From: an uncultured Eubacteriales bacterium | GTDB lineage: Bacteria > Bacillota > Clostridia > Oscillospirales > Acutalibacteraceae | NCBI GenBank assembly: GCA_902491475.1 | Contig: CABUHY010000001.1 | Span: forward strand, 62,001-126,000 | Reading direction: 5' to 3' | Length of the DNA stretch: 64,000 bases | Shown: in pieces, positions 7,576 to 16,264 of the stretch | Layout of the letters: every line of letters starts with the position of its first letter | How positions within the stretch are numbered: position 1 is the stretch's first letter | Position numbers and translations under genes: made by a program | Notes under the pieces: model-generated | Told to the model about the DNA's origin: nothing | The model's database searches: none | What the model saw: the letters and a program-made list of their open reading frames with translations, nothing else

Positions 7576-9205
7576 ATTTAAATAATTCTCCTTCCCATGC
7601 GGTTTTTGATGAGCTAATATATTTAACTTTTTCTCGGGTAAGAATTTTTTGGTTACCAATATATTGGGTAACAAGATATGGATCAGCTTCCGTCCACTTA
7701 TAGCATTTGCGAATGCCATTATAGTAATCAAAAATTTCGTTTTGGCTTTTATTTATATAAACATCGCCTTCATAAATGTCAACTGGATTAGCATGACTTT
7801 TCTTATATCCAATCATATAAGAAAGAATATGATACTTTATCTCTCTGCACATGCATTCAGGACTGAATAGAAACTGTCGTTTTATAATGCGTTGAAAGTA
7901 TATTCCAGCAAATAATGCAATAATTTCACAAGTTAATTCACTACTCATATAGAAGCATCTTTTTACTGCGGAATACACTCGAGGGTCATCACTATTATCA
8001 AATTTAATTTGTAAATTATACAACAATGGTTTGCTAACATTCTTATACAACTTAAAAAATCCATTTTTTAAGTTACCATTTAAATTAAAATCATTGCAAA
8101 TTACTCCAATTAAATCTATACAAGCCTCTAAAAATGGTATATCAATTTTTTCTGCATCTCTACCATCATAATCCACCTTATTCACCGGATTGTTATTACA
8201 ATACAGATACATATTCGCGCTGAAAGCATCGTCTGTCTTTGTAAGCATAATCGCTGTGTCGTCGGTGTTAAGGAATCTGCCCCACTCGGGGTTATAATAC
8301 CTTGACTGCAGGTAATAAAGTCCTGTTGTAAAGTCGTAGTTATAGCCTCTATAGGTCACGGGGCAAAGCGCCGACATAACAAGGTCAAGAAGCTTCAACT
8401 CTTCTTCCGTTGCACCGTCGGTATATGTTTCTGAATATTTCCTTGTGACATTGCCCCAAGGGTCATATGAAAACTCAACAACAGTCTCGCCATTTGCGGC
8501 GTTGACAACCGCAACTACATCGCCTTGAAGATTGCGGACAAGCAAATACTCGTCGTTTTCAAGCATAATTGCGGACGGAGTTGCGTCATCATCGCAATAA
8601 ATGAATTTTGAGTCTATCTTTATATCCCTTGTTACGGTATTGCCCTGAATTGTCATCGTAAGCGGATAAGTCAGGCTCTGAACGGCGATTTTACCGTCGG
8701 ACCATACATAATCAACGGTATAGTCGGTTGTGCCGTCCGCCTTATACTGCCTTTTCTGCGTACGCAAGCCGTTTGCGTCGTAATCATACTGTGTGTATGA
8801 GCCGTCAGCCGCAGTCACCTGTTTTAACTGCTTGCCGTACCAATTAAGGGTCTTTCCGCCGTAAGAAACGGGGTTGCCTTCAAGGTCATAGATTATCTGC
8901 TTGCCGTTATACGTTTTCAAACGGTCGTTCCAAAGCATAACATTACTGTCAAGGTCAAAACCGTATGTCTGTGTTATTACGGTAGGCTCACCTTCGAGCG
9001 TTTCCAAGGTGAAATCATATATCTTTGTCGCCGTTCTGTTTCCGCCGACGTCATATGTATATACATATGTTTTGTGGCTTACATTGTCATCTGCTCTGAC
9101 AAGCTGATTCATTCTGTCATATACATAATGATAGCATAAAGTCTTTAATATATCCAAGATTATATTAACATATCCCGACATTTCAACGCAATAGTATTTA
9201 TGCAC
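7565..9205 (-). CDS. RHS repeat protein cassette 2, 5'-truncated, with variable toxin tip
   Basis: Up to 546 residues. From about residue 28 (YVYDRMNQLVRADDN) there are YD/RHS repeats, then the core end (YRGYNYDFTTGLYYLQSRYY, NPVNKVDYDGRDA), then an AT-rich tip of about 190 residues ending FKYGK. Full RHS/WapA-like proteins have over a thousand residues with a signal peptide; that part is missing. The first 27 residues do not look like RHS, and a promoter lies inside them, so translation may begin at the ATG at 9112 if at all. The tip family was not recognised. The gene overlaps its candidate immunity gene by 11 bp. Confidence 0.8.
   Translation of the reverse strand: MHKYYCVEMSGYVNIILDILKTLCYHYVYDRMNQLVRADDNVSHKTYVYTYDVGGNRTATKIYDFTLETLEGEPTVITQTYGFDLDSNVMLWNDRLKTYNGKQIIYDLEGNPVSYGGKTLNWYGKQLKQVTAADGSYTQYDYDANGLRTQKRQYKADGTTDYTVDYVWSDGKIAVQSLTYPLTMTIQGNTVTRDIKIDSKFIYCDDDATPSAIMLENDEYLLVRNLQGDVVAVVNAANGETVVEFSYDPWGNVTRKYSETYTDGATEEELKLLDLVMSALCPVTYRGYNYDFTTGLYYLQSRYYNPEWGRFLNTDDTAIMLTKTDDAFSANMYLYCNNNPVNKVDYDGRDAEKIDIPFLEACIDLIGVICNDFNLNGNLKNGFFKLYKNVSKPLLYNLQIKFDNSDDPRVYSAVKRCFYMSSELTCEIIALFAGIYFQRIIKRQFLFSPECMCREIKYHILSYMIGYKKSHANPVDIYEGDVYINKSQNEIFDYYNGIRKCYKWTEADPYLVTQYIGNQKILTREKVKYISSSKTAWEGELFKYGK
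8151..8455. repeat. 305-bp direct repeat, copy 2 (RHS core end)
   Basis: The partner of 6449-6753, offset by 1702 bp. Recombination between the two would delete cassette 2's tip and immunity gene and join tip 1 to the longer core. Confidence 0.95.
9159..9186 (-). promoter_or_regulatory. putative promoter of RHS cassette 2
   Basis: TTGAAA (9181-9186) and TATAAT (9159-9164) on the minus strand, 16 bp apart. It lies inside the first codons of the longest reading frame, which favours a later start. Confidence 0.5.
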
Positions 9206-9247
9206 AATAAAACTTTAACTTATTTGTGCAAATCCACTTTATAATAA

Positions 9248-9286
9248 AAGCTCCCAAATACCGAACAGCTCGGTGTTTGGAAGCTT
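9248..9286 (-). terminator. terminator of mreB
   Basis: On the minus strand AAGCTTCCAAACACCGA pairs with TTCGGTATTTGGGAGCTT (a few mismatches), followed by TTATTATA. It separates mreB from the RHS island. Confidence 0.75.
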
Positions 9287-9306
9287 AATTATGCTTTAAT
9301 TAAATT

Positions 9307-10326
9307 TTAATCTATCTGATGTACCGTGTGGAACTGATAAACGCCCGAAAGCTTATCAATGTTTTTGATTATATGCATAGCGCCGCTTGCCGTGCTGTAC
9401 AACGGGTCGTCGGCTACAACCGTTTCAATGCCCGTAACGGTGCTTACAAGCTTATCCATACCGTTTAAGAGCGCTGTTCCGCCCGTCAGTATAATTCCGT
9501 TGTCCGAAATGTCGCCGACAAGCTCCGGAGGCGTTTTTTCAAGCACATTGCGTATACCGTTCATTATCATATCGACCTGCTCTCGCACGCAGGGGTAAAT
9601 CTCCTGTGAAGTTACCTCAAACGAAATGGGCATATTGTCGGTTTCGCTTTTACCAGAAACAATCATTGCAAGCTCTTCCTCCCTCGGTACTGCGCTTCCG
9701 AGACATATCTTGATGCGTTCGGCTGTCAACGGTCCGACGGTTATATCACGGGTCTTTTTGAGATGTTTCTGTATTGCGGAGTCGATTGAAAGCCCGCCGA
9801 CTTTGATTGTGTCGGCAACGGCAATGCTTCCCATGGTTACAACCGAAACATCGACCTCTCCGCCGCCCATATTGACAAGCAGTCTGCCCGAAAGTGCGTC
9901 CTTGTGAAAGCCTATTCCGATTGCGGAGGCAAGCGACTCCTCAACAAAGCACACCCTGCCTGCGCCTGCCGAGGTTACAATGTCAATAAATGTCCTCTTA
10001 TCAAGGTTTGTACAGGCACTCGGTACGGCGATTATAACATTCGGTTTCAGCACCCTGTTACCGCATATTTTAAGCAGATAATGACCCAAGAGCTTCTGTG
10101 CCATGGTATAGTTTGAAATTACACCGTTGACAACGGGATGAATAACCTCGATATTGTCGTCCGTTCTGCCCTCAATCGTGTATGCGCTGTTGCCGAAAGC
10201 AATGGGATATTTGGTTTCCGAGTCAACGGCAATGACCGTGGGCTCGTCAAGTACAATGCCTTTACCGTCAACGACCATAATTGTCGATGACGAGCCGAAA
10301 TCAACGCCGATATTCATTCCCAGCAC
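9307..10326 (-). CDS. mreB: rod shape-determining protein MreB/Mbl
   Basis: Bacterial actin homologue of 339 residues that organises cell-wall synthesis beneath the membrane. Actin-fold motifs: GVDFGSSST (phosphate 1), DEPTVIAVD, VIAVPSACT, EESLASAIGIG, LVNMGGGEVDVSV (phosphate 2) and IILTGGTALLNG (adenosine). It stands alone, without mreC/mreD, so it could be Mbl or MreBH. I take the GTG start at 10326 because AGGTGAT sits 6 bp before it; the ATG 9 bp later is an alternative. It has its own promoter and terminator. Confidence 0.9.
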   Translation of the reverse strand: MLGMNIGVDFGSSSTIMVVDGKGIVLDEPTVIAVDSETKYPIAFGNSAYTIEGRTDDNIEVIHPVVNGVISNYTMAQKLLGHYLLKICGNRVLKPNVIIAVPSACTNLDKRTFIDIVTSAGAGRVCFVEESLASAIGIGFHKDALSGRLLVNMGGGEVDVSVVTMGSIAVADTIKVGGLSIDSAIQKHLKKTRDITVGPLTAERIKICLGSAVPREEELAMIVSGKSETDNMPISFEVTSQEIYPCVREQVDMIMNGIRNVLEKTPPELVGDISDNGIILTGGTALLNGMDKLVSTVTGIETVVADDPLYSTASGAMHIIKNIDKLSGVYQFHTVHQID

Positions 10327-10355
10327 TTAAAATCACCTGCTTTCCTGTTCGCATT

Positions 10356-10384
10356 ATTCTATCACACTTATATAAAAAAGTAAA
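10356..10384 (-). promoter_or_regulatory. promoter of mreB
   Basis: TTTACT (10379-10384) and TAGAAT (10356-10361) on the minus strand, 17 bp apart. The -35 box lies in the tail of the tsf terminator. Confidence 0.6.
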
Positions 10385-10416
10385 GGGAGATACCTTGCGG
10401 TTATCTCCCCTTTTTC
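10371..10416 (-). terminator. terminator of rpsB-tsf
   Basis: On the minus strand AAAGGGGAGATAACC pairs with GGTATCTCCCTTT over a GCAA loop, followed by ACTTTTTTA. Confidence 0.85.
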
Positions 10417-10432
10417 AATCAAATTAAATTGA

Positions 10433-11536
10433 TTATTTAACCATGCTTGCGATTTCGTCAGCAAAGTTTTCCTGCTTCTTCTCAATTCCCTCGCCCTTAG
10501 CAAGACGAACGAATGAAGCAAGCTTAATATCAGCGCCGAGTGCCTTTGCAACAGAGCTTACATAGCCGCCGACAGAGCCTTCAAAGAGGTCCGAACGAAC
10601 GAATGCCTGCTCAGAAAGGCAGATTTCCTTAATCTGCTTAGCGATACGACCCTGAACGAGACCGCCGAAAATCTTGTTTTCGGAAATTTCAGCCTTGTGA
10701 GAAACTGCAATCTCTGCAAGAGTAGCATAAGCTTCCTTGGAGATGAAGTTTGTGAAATTCTTTCTCTGCTTATTGTCAAGACCGTTATAGATTGTGATGT
10801 CCTCGTCGCTCCACTTCTTCTCGGAAACAGCTTCTTCGATAAGGCTGTTGAGAATCGGTACGGGCAATGAAGCGGGTGTGTTAAGAGCGCTTTCAACAAC
10901 GATTGTCTTCATCTTAGCAAGCTCGTCAGCCGAAATGTCGTCCTTGCTGAGATATTCGGGGCTCATAGCCGCAACCTGCATTGCGATATTCTTGCCCATC
11001 TCGTTGAATTCGGGTTTAGCTGCGGTAGCGTCGTCAGTATCGAAAGCAACCATAACGCCTACTGTGCCGTTGCCGTGGATATAAGTTACAACATGACCTT
11101 CCATACGGGCAAATCTGCGGACCTTCATATTTTCACGAAGCGCAAGGAAAACCTCCTGTACAGCCTCTTCAACAGTGTTGTCGCCGTCTGCAACCTTTGT
11201 TGCGAGAAGAGCTTCAACATCTGCGGGGTTAGCGGTAACAACAGTCTTTGCAACGCTGTTTGCGAGTTTTACGAAAGGCTCGCCCTTAGCAACGAAGTCT
11301 GTTTCACAGTTAATTTCAACAAGAGCGCCTGCCTTGCCGTCGTTGTAAGAAGCGATAACGCCCTCAGCGGCAACTCTGCTTGCCTTCTTGGCAGCGGAAG
11401 CAAGACCCTTTTCTCTCAAAATTTCAACAGCCTTGTCCATATCGCCGTCAGACTCGACAAGAGCTTTTTTACAATCCATCATACCTACGCCGGTCTTCTC
11501 ACGAAGAGCAACAACGTCTTTTGCTGTAAATGCCAT
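10433..11536 (-). CDS. tsf: elongation factor Ts
   Basis: Guanine nucleotide exchange factor for EF-Tu. The N-terminal UBA-like domain (LREKTGVGMMDCKKAL) and the core motif ETDFV are clear, as are the C-terminal VQGR and AKGEGIEKK segments. At 367 residues it is about 60-80 longer than usual; the extra part (about residues 215-285, from VVESALNTPAS to the TLAEIAV region) sits in the C-terminal dimerisation/coiled-coil domain just before the motif that normally reads VEGR. GGAGG precedes the ATG. It is co-transcribed with rpsB, the near-universal arrangement. Confidence 0.97.
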   Translation of the reverse strand: MAFTAKDVVALREKTGVGMMDCKKALVESDGDMDKAVEILREKGLASAAKKASRVAAEGVIASYNDGKAGALVEINCETDFVAKGEPFVKLANSVAKTVVTANPADVEALLATKVADGDNTVEEAVQEVFLALRENMKVRRFARMEGHVVTYIHGNGTVGVMVAFDTDDATAAKPEFNEMGKNIAMQVAAMSPEYLSKDDISADELAKMKTIVVESALNTPASLPVPILNSLIEEAVSEKKWSDEDITIYNGLDNKQRKNFTNFISKEAYATLAEIAVSHKAEISENKIFGGLVQGRIAKQIKEICLSEQAFVRSDLFEGSVGGYVSSVAKALGADIKLASFVRLAKGEGIEKKQENFADEIASMVK

Positions 11537-11603
11537 AATTATTTACCTCCGTTTTTACTTAATATGCCCGCACAAATCCATGCACGGGCACTTAAAAATC
11601 AAA
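11537..11603 (-). promoter_or_regulatory. rpsB-tsf intergenic stem-loop
   Basis: TGCCCGTGCA and TGTGCGGGCA form a 10-bp stem (minus strand, about 11563-11592) with no T-run. It may tune the rpsB/tsf ratio or stabilise the message. Confidence 0.4.
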
Positions 11604-12353
11604 TTATTCGGCAGCTTCTTCAGCGGCAACATCAGCCTCTTCGGCATCGTCCTGAGCCGCAGCGCCTGCCATACCCTGTCTGCCTTCGATAACTGCGTCA
11701 GCCATAGCGCCTGCAATAAGCTTTACTGCACGGATAGCGTCGTCGTTACCGGGGATAACATAATCGATTTCATCGGGATCACAGTTTGTGTCAACGATAG
11801 CGATAATCGGAATACCGAGCTTCTTAGCCTCTGCAACTGCAATTCTTTCTTTTCTGGGGTCAACGATGAACATAGCAGCAGGCTGCTTCTTCATCTCTGT
11901 GATACCGCCCATAAATCTTTCAAGCTTCTCGATTTCAAGTTCAAGCTTAGCAGCTTCCTTCTTCGGGAGCATATCGAATGTTCCGTCCTCCTGCATAGCC
12001 TTGAGCTGACCGAGTCTCTTAATTCTCTTCTTAATTGTGTTGAAGTTTGTAAGCATACCGCCGAGCCAACGAGCGTTTACATAAGGCATACCGCAACGGA
12101 TAGCTTCTTCCTTAACGGAATCCTGAGCCTGCTTCTTTGTACCTACGAAAAGGATTTCATCGCCTTCTGCTGCGATGTCACGAACTACCATGTAAGCTTC
12201 TTCCAACTTTTTAACGGTCTTCTGAAGGTCGATGATATAAATTCCGTTTCTCTCCGTGAAAATGTACTCAGCCATTTTCGGGTTCCATCTTCTGGTCTGG
12301 TGACCGAAGTGCACACCTGCTTCAAGCAGCTGTTTCATTGATACTACTGACAT
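11604..12353 (-). CDS. rpsB: 30S ribosomal protein uS2
   Basis: 249 residues with the uS2 signatures: MKQLLEAGVHFGHQTRRWNPKM at the start, RNGIYIIDLQKT, GTKKQAQ and PIIAIVDTNCDPDEIDYVIPGNDDA. The acidic Ala/Glu tail after residue 225 is common in Clostridia. AAGGAGG precedes the ATG. First gene of the rpsB-tsf operon, with its own strong promoter and a leader of about 90 nt. Confidence 0.98.
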   Translation of the reverse strand: MSVVSMKQLLEAGVHFGHQTRRWNPKMAEYIFTERNGIYIIDLQKTVKKLEEAYMVVRDIAAEGDEILFVGTKKQAQDSVKEEAIRCGMPYVNARWLGGMLTNFNTIKKRIKRLGQLKAMQEDGTFDMLPKKEAAKLELEIEKLERFMGGITEMKKQPAAMFIVDPRKERIAVAEAKKLGIPIIAIVDTNCDPDEIDYVIPGNDDAIRAVKLIAGAMADAVIEGRQGMAGAAAQDDAEEADVAAEEAAE

Positions 12354-12378
12354 TGTTTTGTCCTCCTTATTTTATCCT

Positions 12379-12440
12379 CCACACGGTTCAACTTACCGCA
12401 AGACATATAAAATGCAATTTTGCGATAATCCCCATGTGTG
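12379..12440 (-). promoter_or_regulatory. rpsB 5' leader, possible autoregulatory structure
   Basis: In the leader CACAC (plus-strand 12436-12440 complement) can pair with GTGTG near 12379-12384, closing a domain that holds a CGGT...ACCG hairpin just before GGAGG. Ribosomal protein leaders of this kind often bind the protein product; here the structure is proposed by eye only. Confidence 0.35.
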
Positions 12441-12454
12441 CGAATTGCTAAAGC

Positions 12455-12483
12455 ATTATACCACCCGAAAGCAATATTTTCAA
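12455..12483 (-). promoter_or_regulatory. promoter of rpsB-tsf
   Basis: TTGAAA (12478-12483) and TATAAT (12455-12460), exactly 17 bp apart, on the minus strand. Confidence 0.85.
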
Positions 12484-12506
12484 GTGTTTTTTGAATATTT
12501 TTTTGC

Positions 12507-12725
12507 TTAATTGCAGAACAGACTGTTCTGTTTTTTGAAAAGCTCTTTTTTTACCCTGTCCGTTTCCTCTTTTTCATAGGAAAACTTGCCGTCGGGAGAC
12601 TTTGAAAGCAGCATACCCTCTTTGACCGCAAAATCAAAATCGGTCAAAGTATAATTGTATGATTTTCCGTCCTTTACGAGTACAACGGTATCCTCTTCTA
12701 TTCTGTCAACCGAATAAAGCTCCAT
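12507..12725 (-). CDS. DUF3006 family small protein
   Basis: 72 residues, MELYSVDRIEEDTVVLV, matching the short DUF3006 family commonly found next to ComEC-like metallo-beta-lactamase proteins. The family's function is not known; it has the look of a small beta-barrel. It follows the MBL hydrolase by 5 bp and ends the tepA-ftsK-MBL operon. Confidence 0.75.
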   Translation of the reverse strand: MELYSVDRIEEDTVVLVKDGKSYNYTLTDFDFAVKEGMLLSKSPDGKFSYEKEETDRVKKELFKKQNSLFCN

Positions 12726-12730
12726 TCCTG

Positions 12731-13666
12731 TTACCTCTCACAATTAAAAGTAAAACTGTTGCCGTCACACTCAACAACGATATTTCCCCGTACATCGGTT
12801 CGGTAATACGGGATTGACAGGCTGTCAAGCTTTGCAATCGTTTCGGGATGCGGATGCTTGTATGTGTTGTTCTCCCCGCAGGAAATAATCGCCGCCTGCG
12901 GATTTACCGCACGGAGATAGTCAAGGTCGCTCGAAGTTCTGCTGCCGTGATGACCGAGCTTTATAACATCCGCCGAAACATCATAACCTGCCGCAAGTAT
13001 ATCCTTTTCGGACTTTGCCTCGGCGTCGCCCTCAAAGAGAAATTTGACATTGCCGAAAGTCGCTTTCGAAACAACCGAAGTGTTGTTAAGCTCCTTATAT
13101 TCCTTGACGGGACCTAAAATTTCAAAGCTGAAATTTTGAAGGCTGTAAACATCACCCGCCTTTGCGGCATACACCTTTGCGTCGGAATTTGAAAGTGCGT
13201 CAAGCAGTTTTGCATACACATCCGATGTGGGCGTGTTTTCCTCGGTAAGCCGTGTCATTATAACATTCTTAACCTCATAATTGTTGATTATGTCGTCGGC
13301 ACTGCCGATATGATCGGCGTGTGCGTGAGTAAGAATGAGATAATCGATATGCGAAACATTGTTGAGTTTCAGATATGAGTCAATGGTGTTGTATGAGTCG
13401 GTTTCGCCTGCGTCAATCATAACGACATCGTCCCCGCAGGTCATAAGCTCGCAATCAGCCTGACCGACATCTATGTAGTGAACATAGAAATTTCCGTCTT
13501 TTGCGATAACGCCCGAATTTACCTCGGCTTTCTTTGAAATATCGCCCCAGCTCGGAGCGCCCGATATAAAAGAAATCGCAAGGCATACAAGCACAAAAGC
13601 GGCTGCAACAACCGCTTTTATCACTGACTTTTTACTGTATGATTTTGTCCGTCTTTTCTTAGCCAT
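12731..13666 (-). CDS. secreted or membrane-anchored MBL-fold hydrolase (ComEC C-terminal type)
   Basis: 311 residues. A basic N-terminus and one hydrophobic segment (about 15-36) suggest export with a membrane anchor. The rest is a metallo-beta-lactamase fold like the C-terminal domain of ComEC: HYIDVGQADC, THAHADH with metal ligands His114, His116, Asp118 and His119, LGHHGSRTSS and the final RTDVRGN. Such proteins are phosphodiesterases or nucleases of unclear substrate. ATG lies 2 bp after the ftsK stop; DUF3006 follows. Confidence 0.85.
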   Translation of the reverse strand: MAKKRRTKSYSKKSVIKAVVAAAFVLVCLAISFISGAPSWGDISKKAEVNSGVIAKDGNFYVHYIDVGQADCELMTCGDDVVMIDAGETDSYNTIDSYLKLNNVSHIDYLILTHAHADHIGSADDIINNYEVKNVIMTRLTEENTPTSDVYAKLLDALSNSDAKVYAAKAGDVYSLQNFSFEILGPVKEYKELNNTSVVSKATFGNVKFLFEGDAEAKSEKDILAAGYDVSADVIKLGHHGSRTSSDLDYLRAVNPQAAIISCGENNTYKHPHPETIAKLDSLSIPYYRTDVRGNIVVECDGNSFTFNCER

Positions 13667-13668
13667 AT

Positions 13669-16239
13669 TTATACTTCATCCGTGTCGATAGGCGAAATTT
13701 CGTCGTCAACGGAGAGTATATCCGTTGCGTCCGAAGCTTCAGCCGCACCGCCCTGTGCGAGTGCGTTCATTTCATACCACTGCTGCTTTGAAATGAGCAC
13801 CTTACGGGGCTTACTGCCCTCAAACGGACCGATAATTCCCCTTTCCTCAAGGTCGTCGATTATTCTTGAAGCCCTTGCATAGCCGAGCTTTAATTTCTTT
13901 TGCAAAAGCGTGGTGGAAGCCATCTGATTTTCAACAACGATTTCAATCGCCTTGGGAAGCATTTCGTCAGCCTCGGAGTCGGGGTCTTCATCCTGTCCCG
14001 CAGTGCCGCCGTTCTTTTTCTTGTCAAGAGCCGCCTGACGCTCAATCTCCTGCATAACATCATCGCTGTATTCGGACTGCTGCTGCGATTTTATGAAATC
14101 AACAACATTTTCGACTTCCTTGTCGGAAAGGAAGCAGCCCTGTATTCTCAAAGGCTTTGCAATACCGACAGGATAGAAAAGCATATCGCCGTTGCCGAGA
14201 AGTTTTTCCGCACCCGCCGAGTCGATAATTGTACGCGAGTCAATCTGCGAAGATGTTTTAAGCGTAAGCCTTGACGGAATATTAGCCTTGATAAGACCCG
14301 TGATGACATCAACGGACGGTCTCTGCGTTGCAATAACAAGGTGCATACCCGCCGCACGGGCCATCTGTGCAAGTCGGCAAATAGAGTCCTCGACCTCATG
14401 CGGAGAAGCCATCATAAGGTCGGACAGCTCGTCTATGAAAATAACTATCTGCGGAAGCTTGTCCCTGCCGATGCTGGCACAAATACTGTTGTAGCCCTCA
14501 ATGTCACGGACATTGTTTTCGGAGAACATCTTGTATCTCTGAAGCATCTCCGTTACCGCCCACGCAAGTGCGCCCGCAGCCTTTCTCGGGTCGGAGACCA
14601 CGGGGACTATAAGGTGCGGTATGCCGTTATAAACAGTAAATTCAACCTGTTTGGGGTCAATCATAAGAAGCTTGACTTCATCGGGCTTTGCATTGTAAAG
14701 GATAGATACAATCATCGAGTTCATACATACCGATTTACCCGAACCCGTAGTACCTGCGACAAGCAGGTGCGGCATTTTGGCAAGGTCTGCGTACATACAG
14801 TTGCCCGCAATATCTTTACCGAGCGCAACGCTCAATTTTGACTTTGCAACCGATTTTTTATAAAGGTCGGTGTCAACAAGCTCACGCAACGAAACCGTTG
14901 CCCTGTTCTTGTTGGGAACTTCTATGCCGACCGCCGCTTTATTTGGTATGGGCGCTTCGATTCTGACGCCCGAAGCGGCAAGGTTCAGCGCAATATCGTC
15001 CGAAAGGCTTGTTATACGGCTGATTTTAACGCCTGCCGCAGGCTGAATTTCATACCTTGTAACCGACGGACCTCTGCTTATGTCCACGACTCTTGTTTCA
15101 ACGCCGAAGCTTTTAAGAGTATCGACAAGTTTTGTGGCGTTGTTTTTGAGCTCTTCCTCATAATTTGCGGTGTTGCCTACCTTCGGCGGAGCAAGGCAGT
15201 CAAGAGTGGGCAGGACATAATTATCCTCCGCTTTTCCCGTATTTTCGCCGTCATTTTTATTATCCGTGCCGAGAGGAATGTCATTAGCCTTGATTTCAGC
15301 CGTTTTTTCCGCCGCAGGCTTTACGGGCTCGGCTTTTTTATGTTCTGCATTGCCCGAATTCATATTTTTGATTATATCGTCAAGCTGTACGGGCTTTGAG
15401 TTGAGCGGTTCCGCCGCCTGCGGAATTTCATCTCCGCTCTCCTCGGCAGGCAAAACAAAATCAATCTGCTTTTTGGCCTTGCGTTTTTTCTGCGCCTCTT
15501 CATATGAAATAATGTCGTCGTTTGCAGGTGTTTCTTCGGTTTCTTCCTCTTCCTCGCCGTCCGAAGAAAATCTCTCGTGAACTCTGTCGTTTGTCATTTT
15601 ACCGATTTTCTTTGCGGGGTTGACAAATCCGTTTATAAGCTTGATAAGAGTAGTTCCCGTAACCAACATTACAGCAAGGAAAATAAGCACAAGGATAATA
15701 GCCGCCGACGGAACCTTTGCGCTGCCAGTTATAAGCAGGATTGCACCGCCGAGAATAGCTCCGACCGCACCTGAGCCGAAAACACTGCCGTCAATTCTGA
15801 AATAATTGTATGCGTCCGCAATGTCGTGAAAATAATCCACTGCGTCGCCCTTAAAAGAGAAAATATGTATGGCACTGCTGATAAGAACAGTGAGCAATGC
15901 CGCCTCGGCAACCTTGTAGCCGACCTTTGAGTCTATCTTGTTAAGCGTTGCCATAACCGCAATATAAATGAGTATTATCGGCCATATGAACGATGTAAAG
16001 CCGAAAAGTCCGAACATCAGTTCACGGCAGATGCCCCAAAGGCTTTCTCCTTTTATAAACACAAGGCAAAGCAAAAGCAACGAAACGCAGAAAAGCACTA
16101 TTGCATAAAGCTGCCTTTTTGCGGTGTTATCCTGCGGCTGTTTTGCGTTTTCTCCCTTTTGAGGTTTGCTCTGTGATTTTTGTGTGCGTGATTTCGGCGC
16201 ACTCTTTTTTGAATTTTTACCGTTTTTTGCGGTTGCCAT
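13669..16239 (-). CDS. ftsK: DNA translocase FtsK/SpoIIIE
   Basis: Septal ATP-driven DNA pump for chromosome segregation or forespore filling. The 856-residue protein has a basic N-terminus, four transmembrane segments (about 45-215), a low-complexity Glu/Lys/Pro linker (about 230-340), then the RecA-like motor with GTTGSGKSV (Walker A) and VIFIDELSDLM (Walker B), and a C-terminal winged-helix gamma domain (STTLLQKKLKLGYARASRI) that reads KOPS/SRS sites. It follows tepA by 25 bp; the tepA-spoIIIE neighbourhood is also seen in Bacillus. FtsK and SpoIIIE cannot be told apart from sequence alone. Confidence 0.95.
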   Translation of the reverse strand: MATAKNGKNSKKSAPKSRTQKSQSKPQKGENAKQPQDNTAKRQLYAIVLFCVSLLLLCLVFIKGESLWGICRELMFGLFGFTSFIWPIILIYIAVMATLNKIDSKVGYKVAEAALLTVLISSAIHIFSFKGDAVDYFHDIADAYNYFRIDGSVFGSGAVGAILGGAILLITGSAKVPSAAIILVLIFLAVMLVTGTTLIKLINGFVNPAKKIGKMTNDRVHERFSSDGEEEEETEETPANDDIISYEEAQKKRKAKKQIDFVLPAEESGDEIPQAAEPLNSKPVQLDDIIKNMNSGNAEHKKAEPVKPAAEKTAEIKANDIPLGTDNKNDGENTGKAEDNYVLPTLDCLAPPKVGNTANYEEELKNNATKLVDTLKSFGVETRVVDISRGPSVTRYEIQPAAGVKISRITSLSDDIALNLAASGVRIEAPIPNKAAVGIEVPNKNRATVSLRELVDTDLYKKSVAKSKLSVALGKDIAGNCMYADLAKMPHLLVAGTTGSGKSVCMNSMIVSILYNAKPDEVKLLMIDPKQVEFTVYNGIPHLIVPVVSDPRKAAGALAWAVTEMLQRYKMFSENNVRDIEGYNSICASIGRDKLPQIVIFIDELSDLMMASPHEVEDSICRLAQMARAAGMHLVIATQRPSVDVITGLIKANIPSRLTLKTSSQIDSRTIIDSAGAEKLLGNGDMLFYPVGIAKPLRIQGCFLSDKEVENVVDFIKSQQQSEYSDDVMQEIERQAALDKKKNGGTAGQDEDPDSEADEMLPKAIEIVVENQMASTTLLQKKLKLGYARASRIIDDLEERGIIGPFEGSKPRKVLISKQQWYEMNALAQGGAAEASDATDILSVDDEISPIDTDEV

Positions 16240-16264
16240 TTTTTCTTCCTCCGAAAATAAAAAT

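Noticed and set aside
11075..12341. Long plus-strand frames opposite rpsB and tsf
   Set aside because: They are antisense shadows of two highly conserved genes, without protein-like motifs or ribosome sites.
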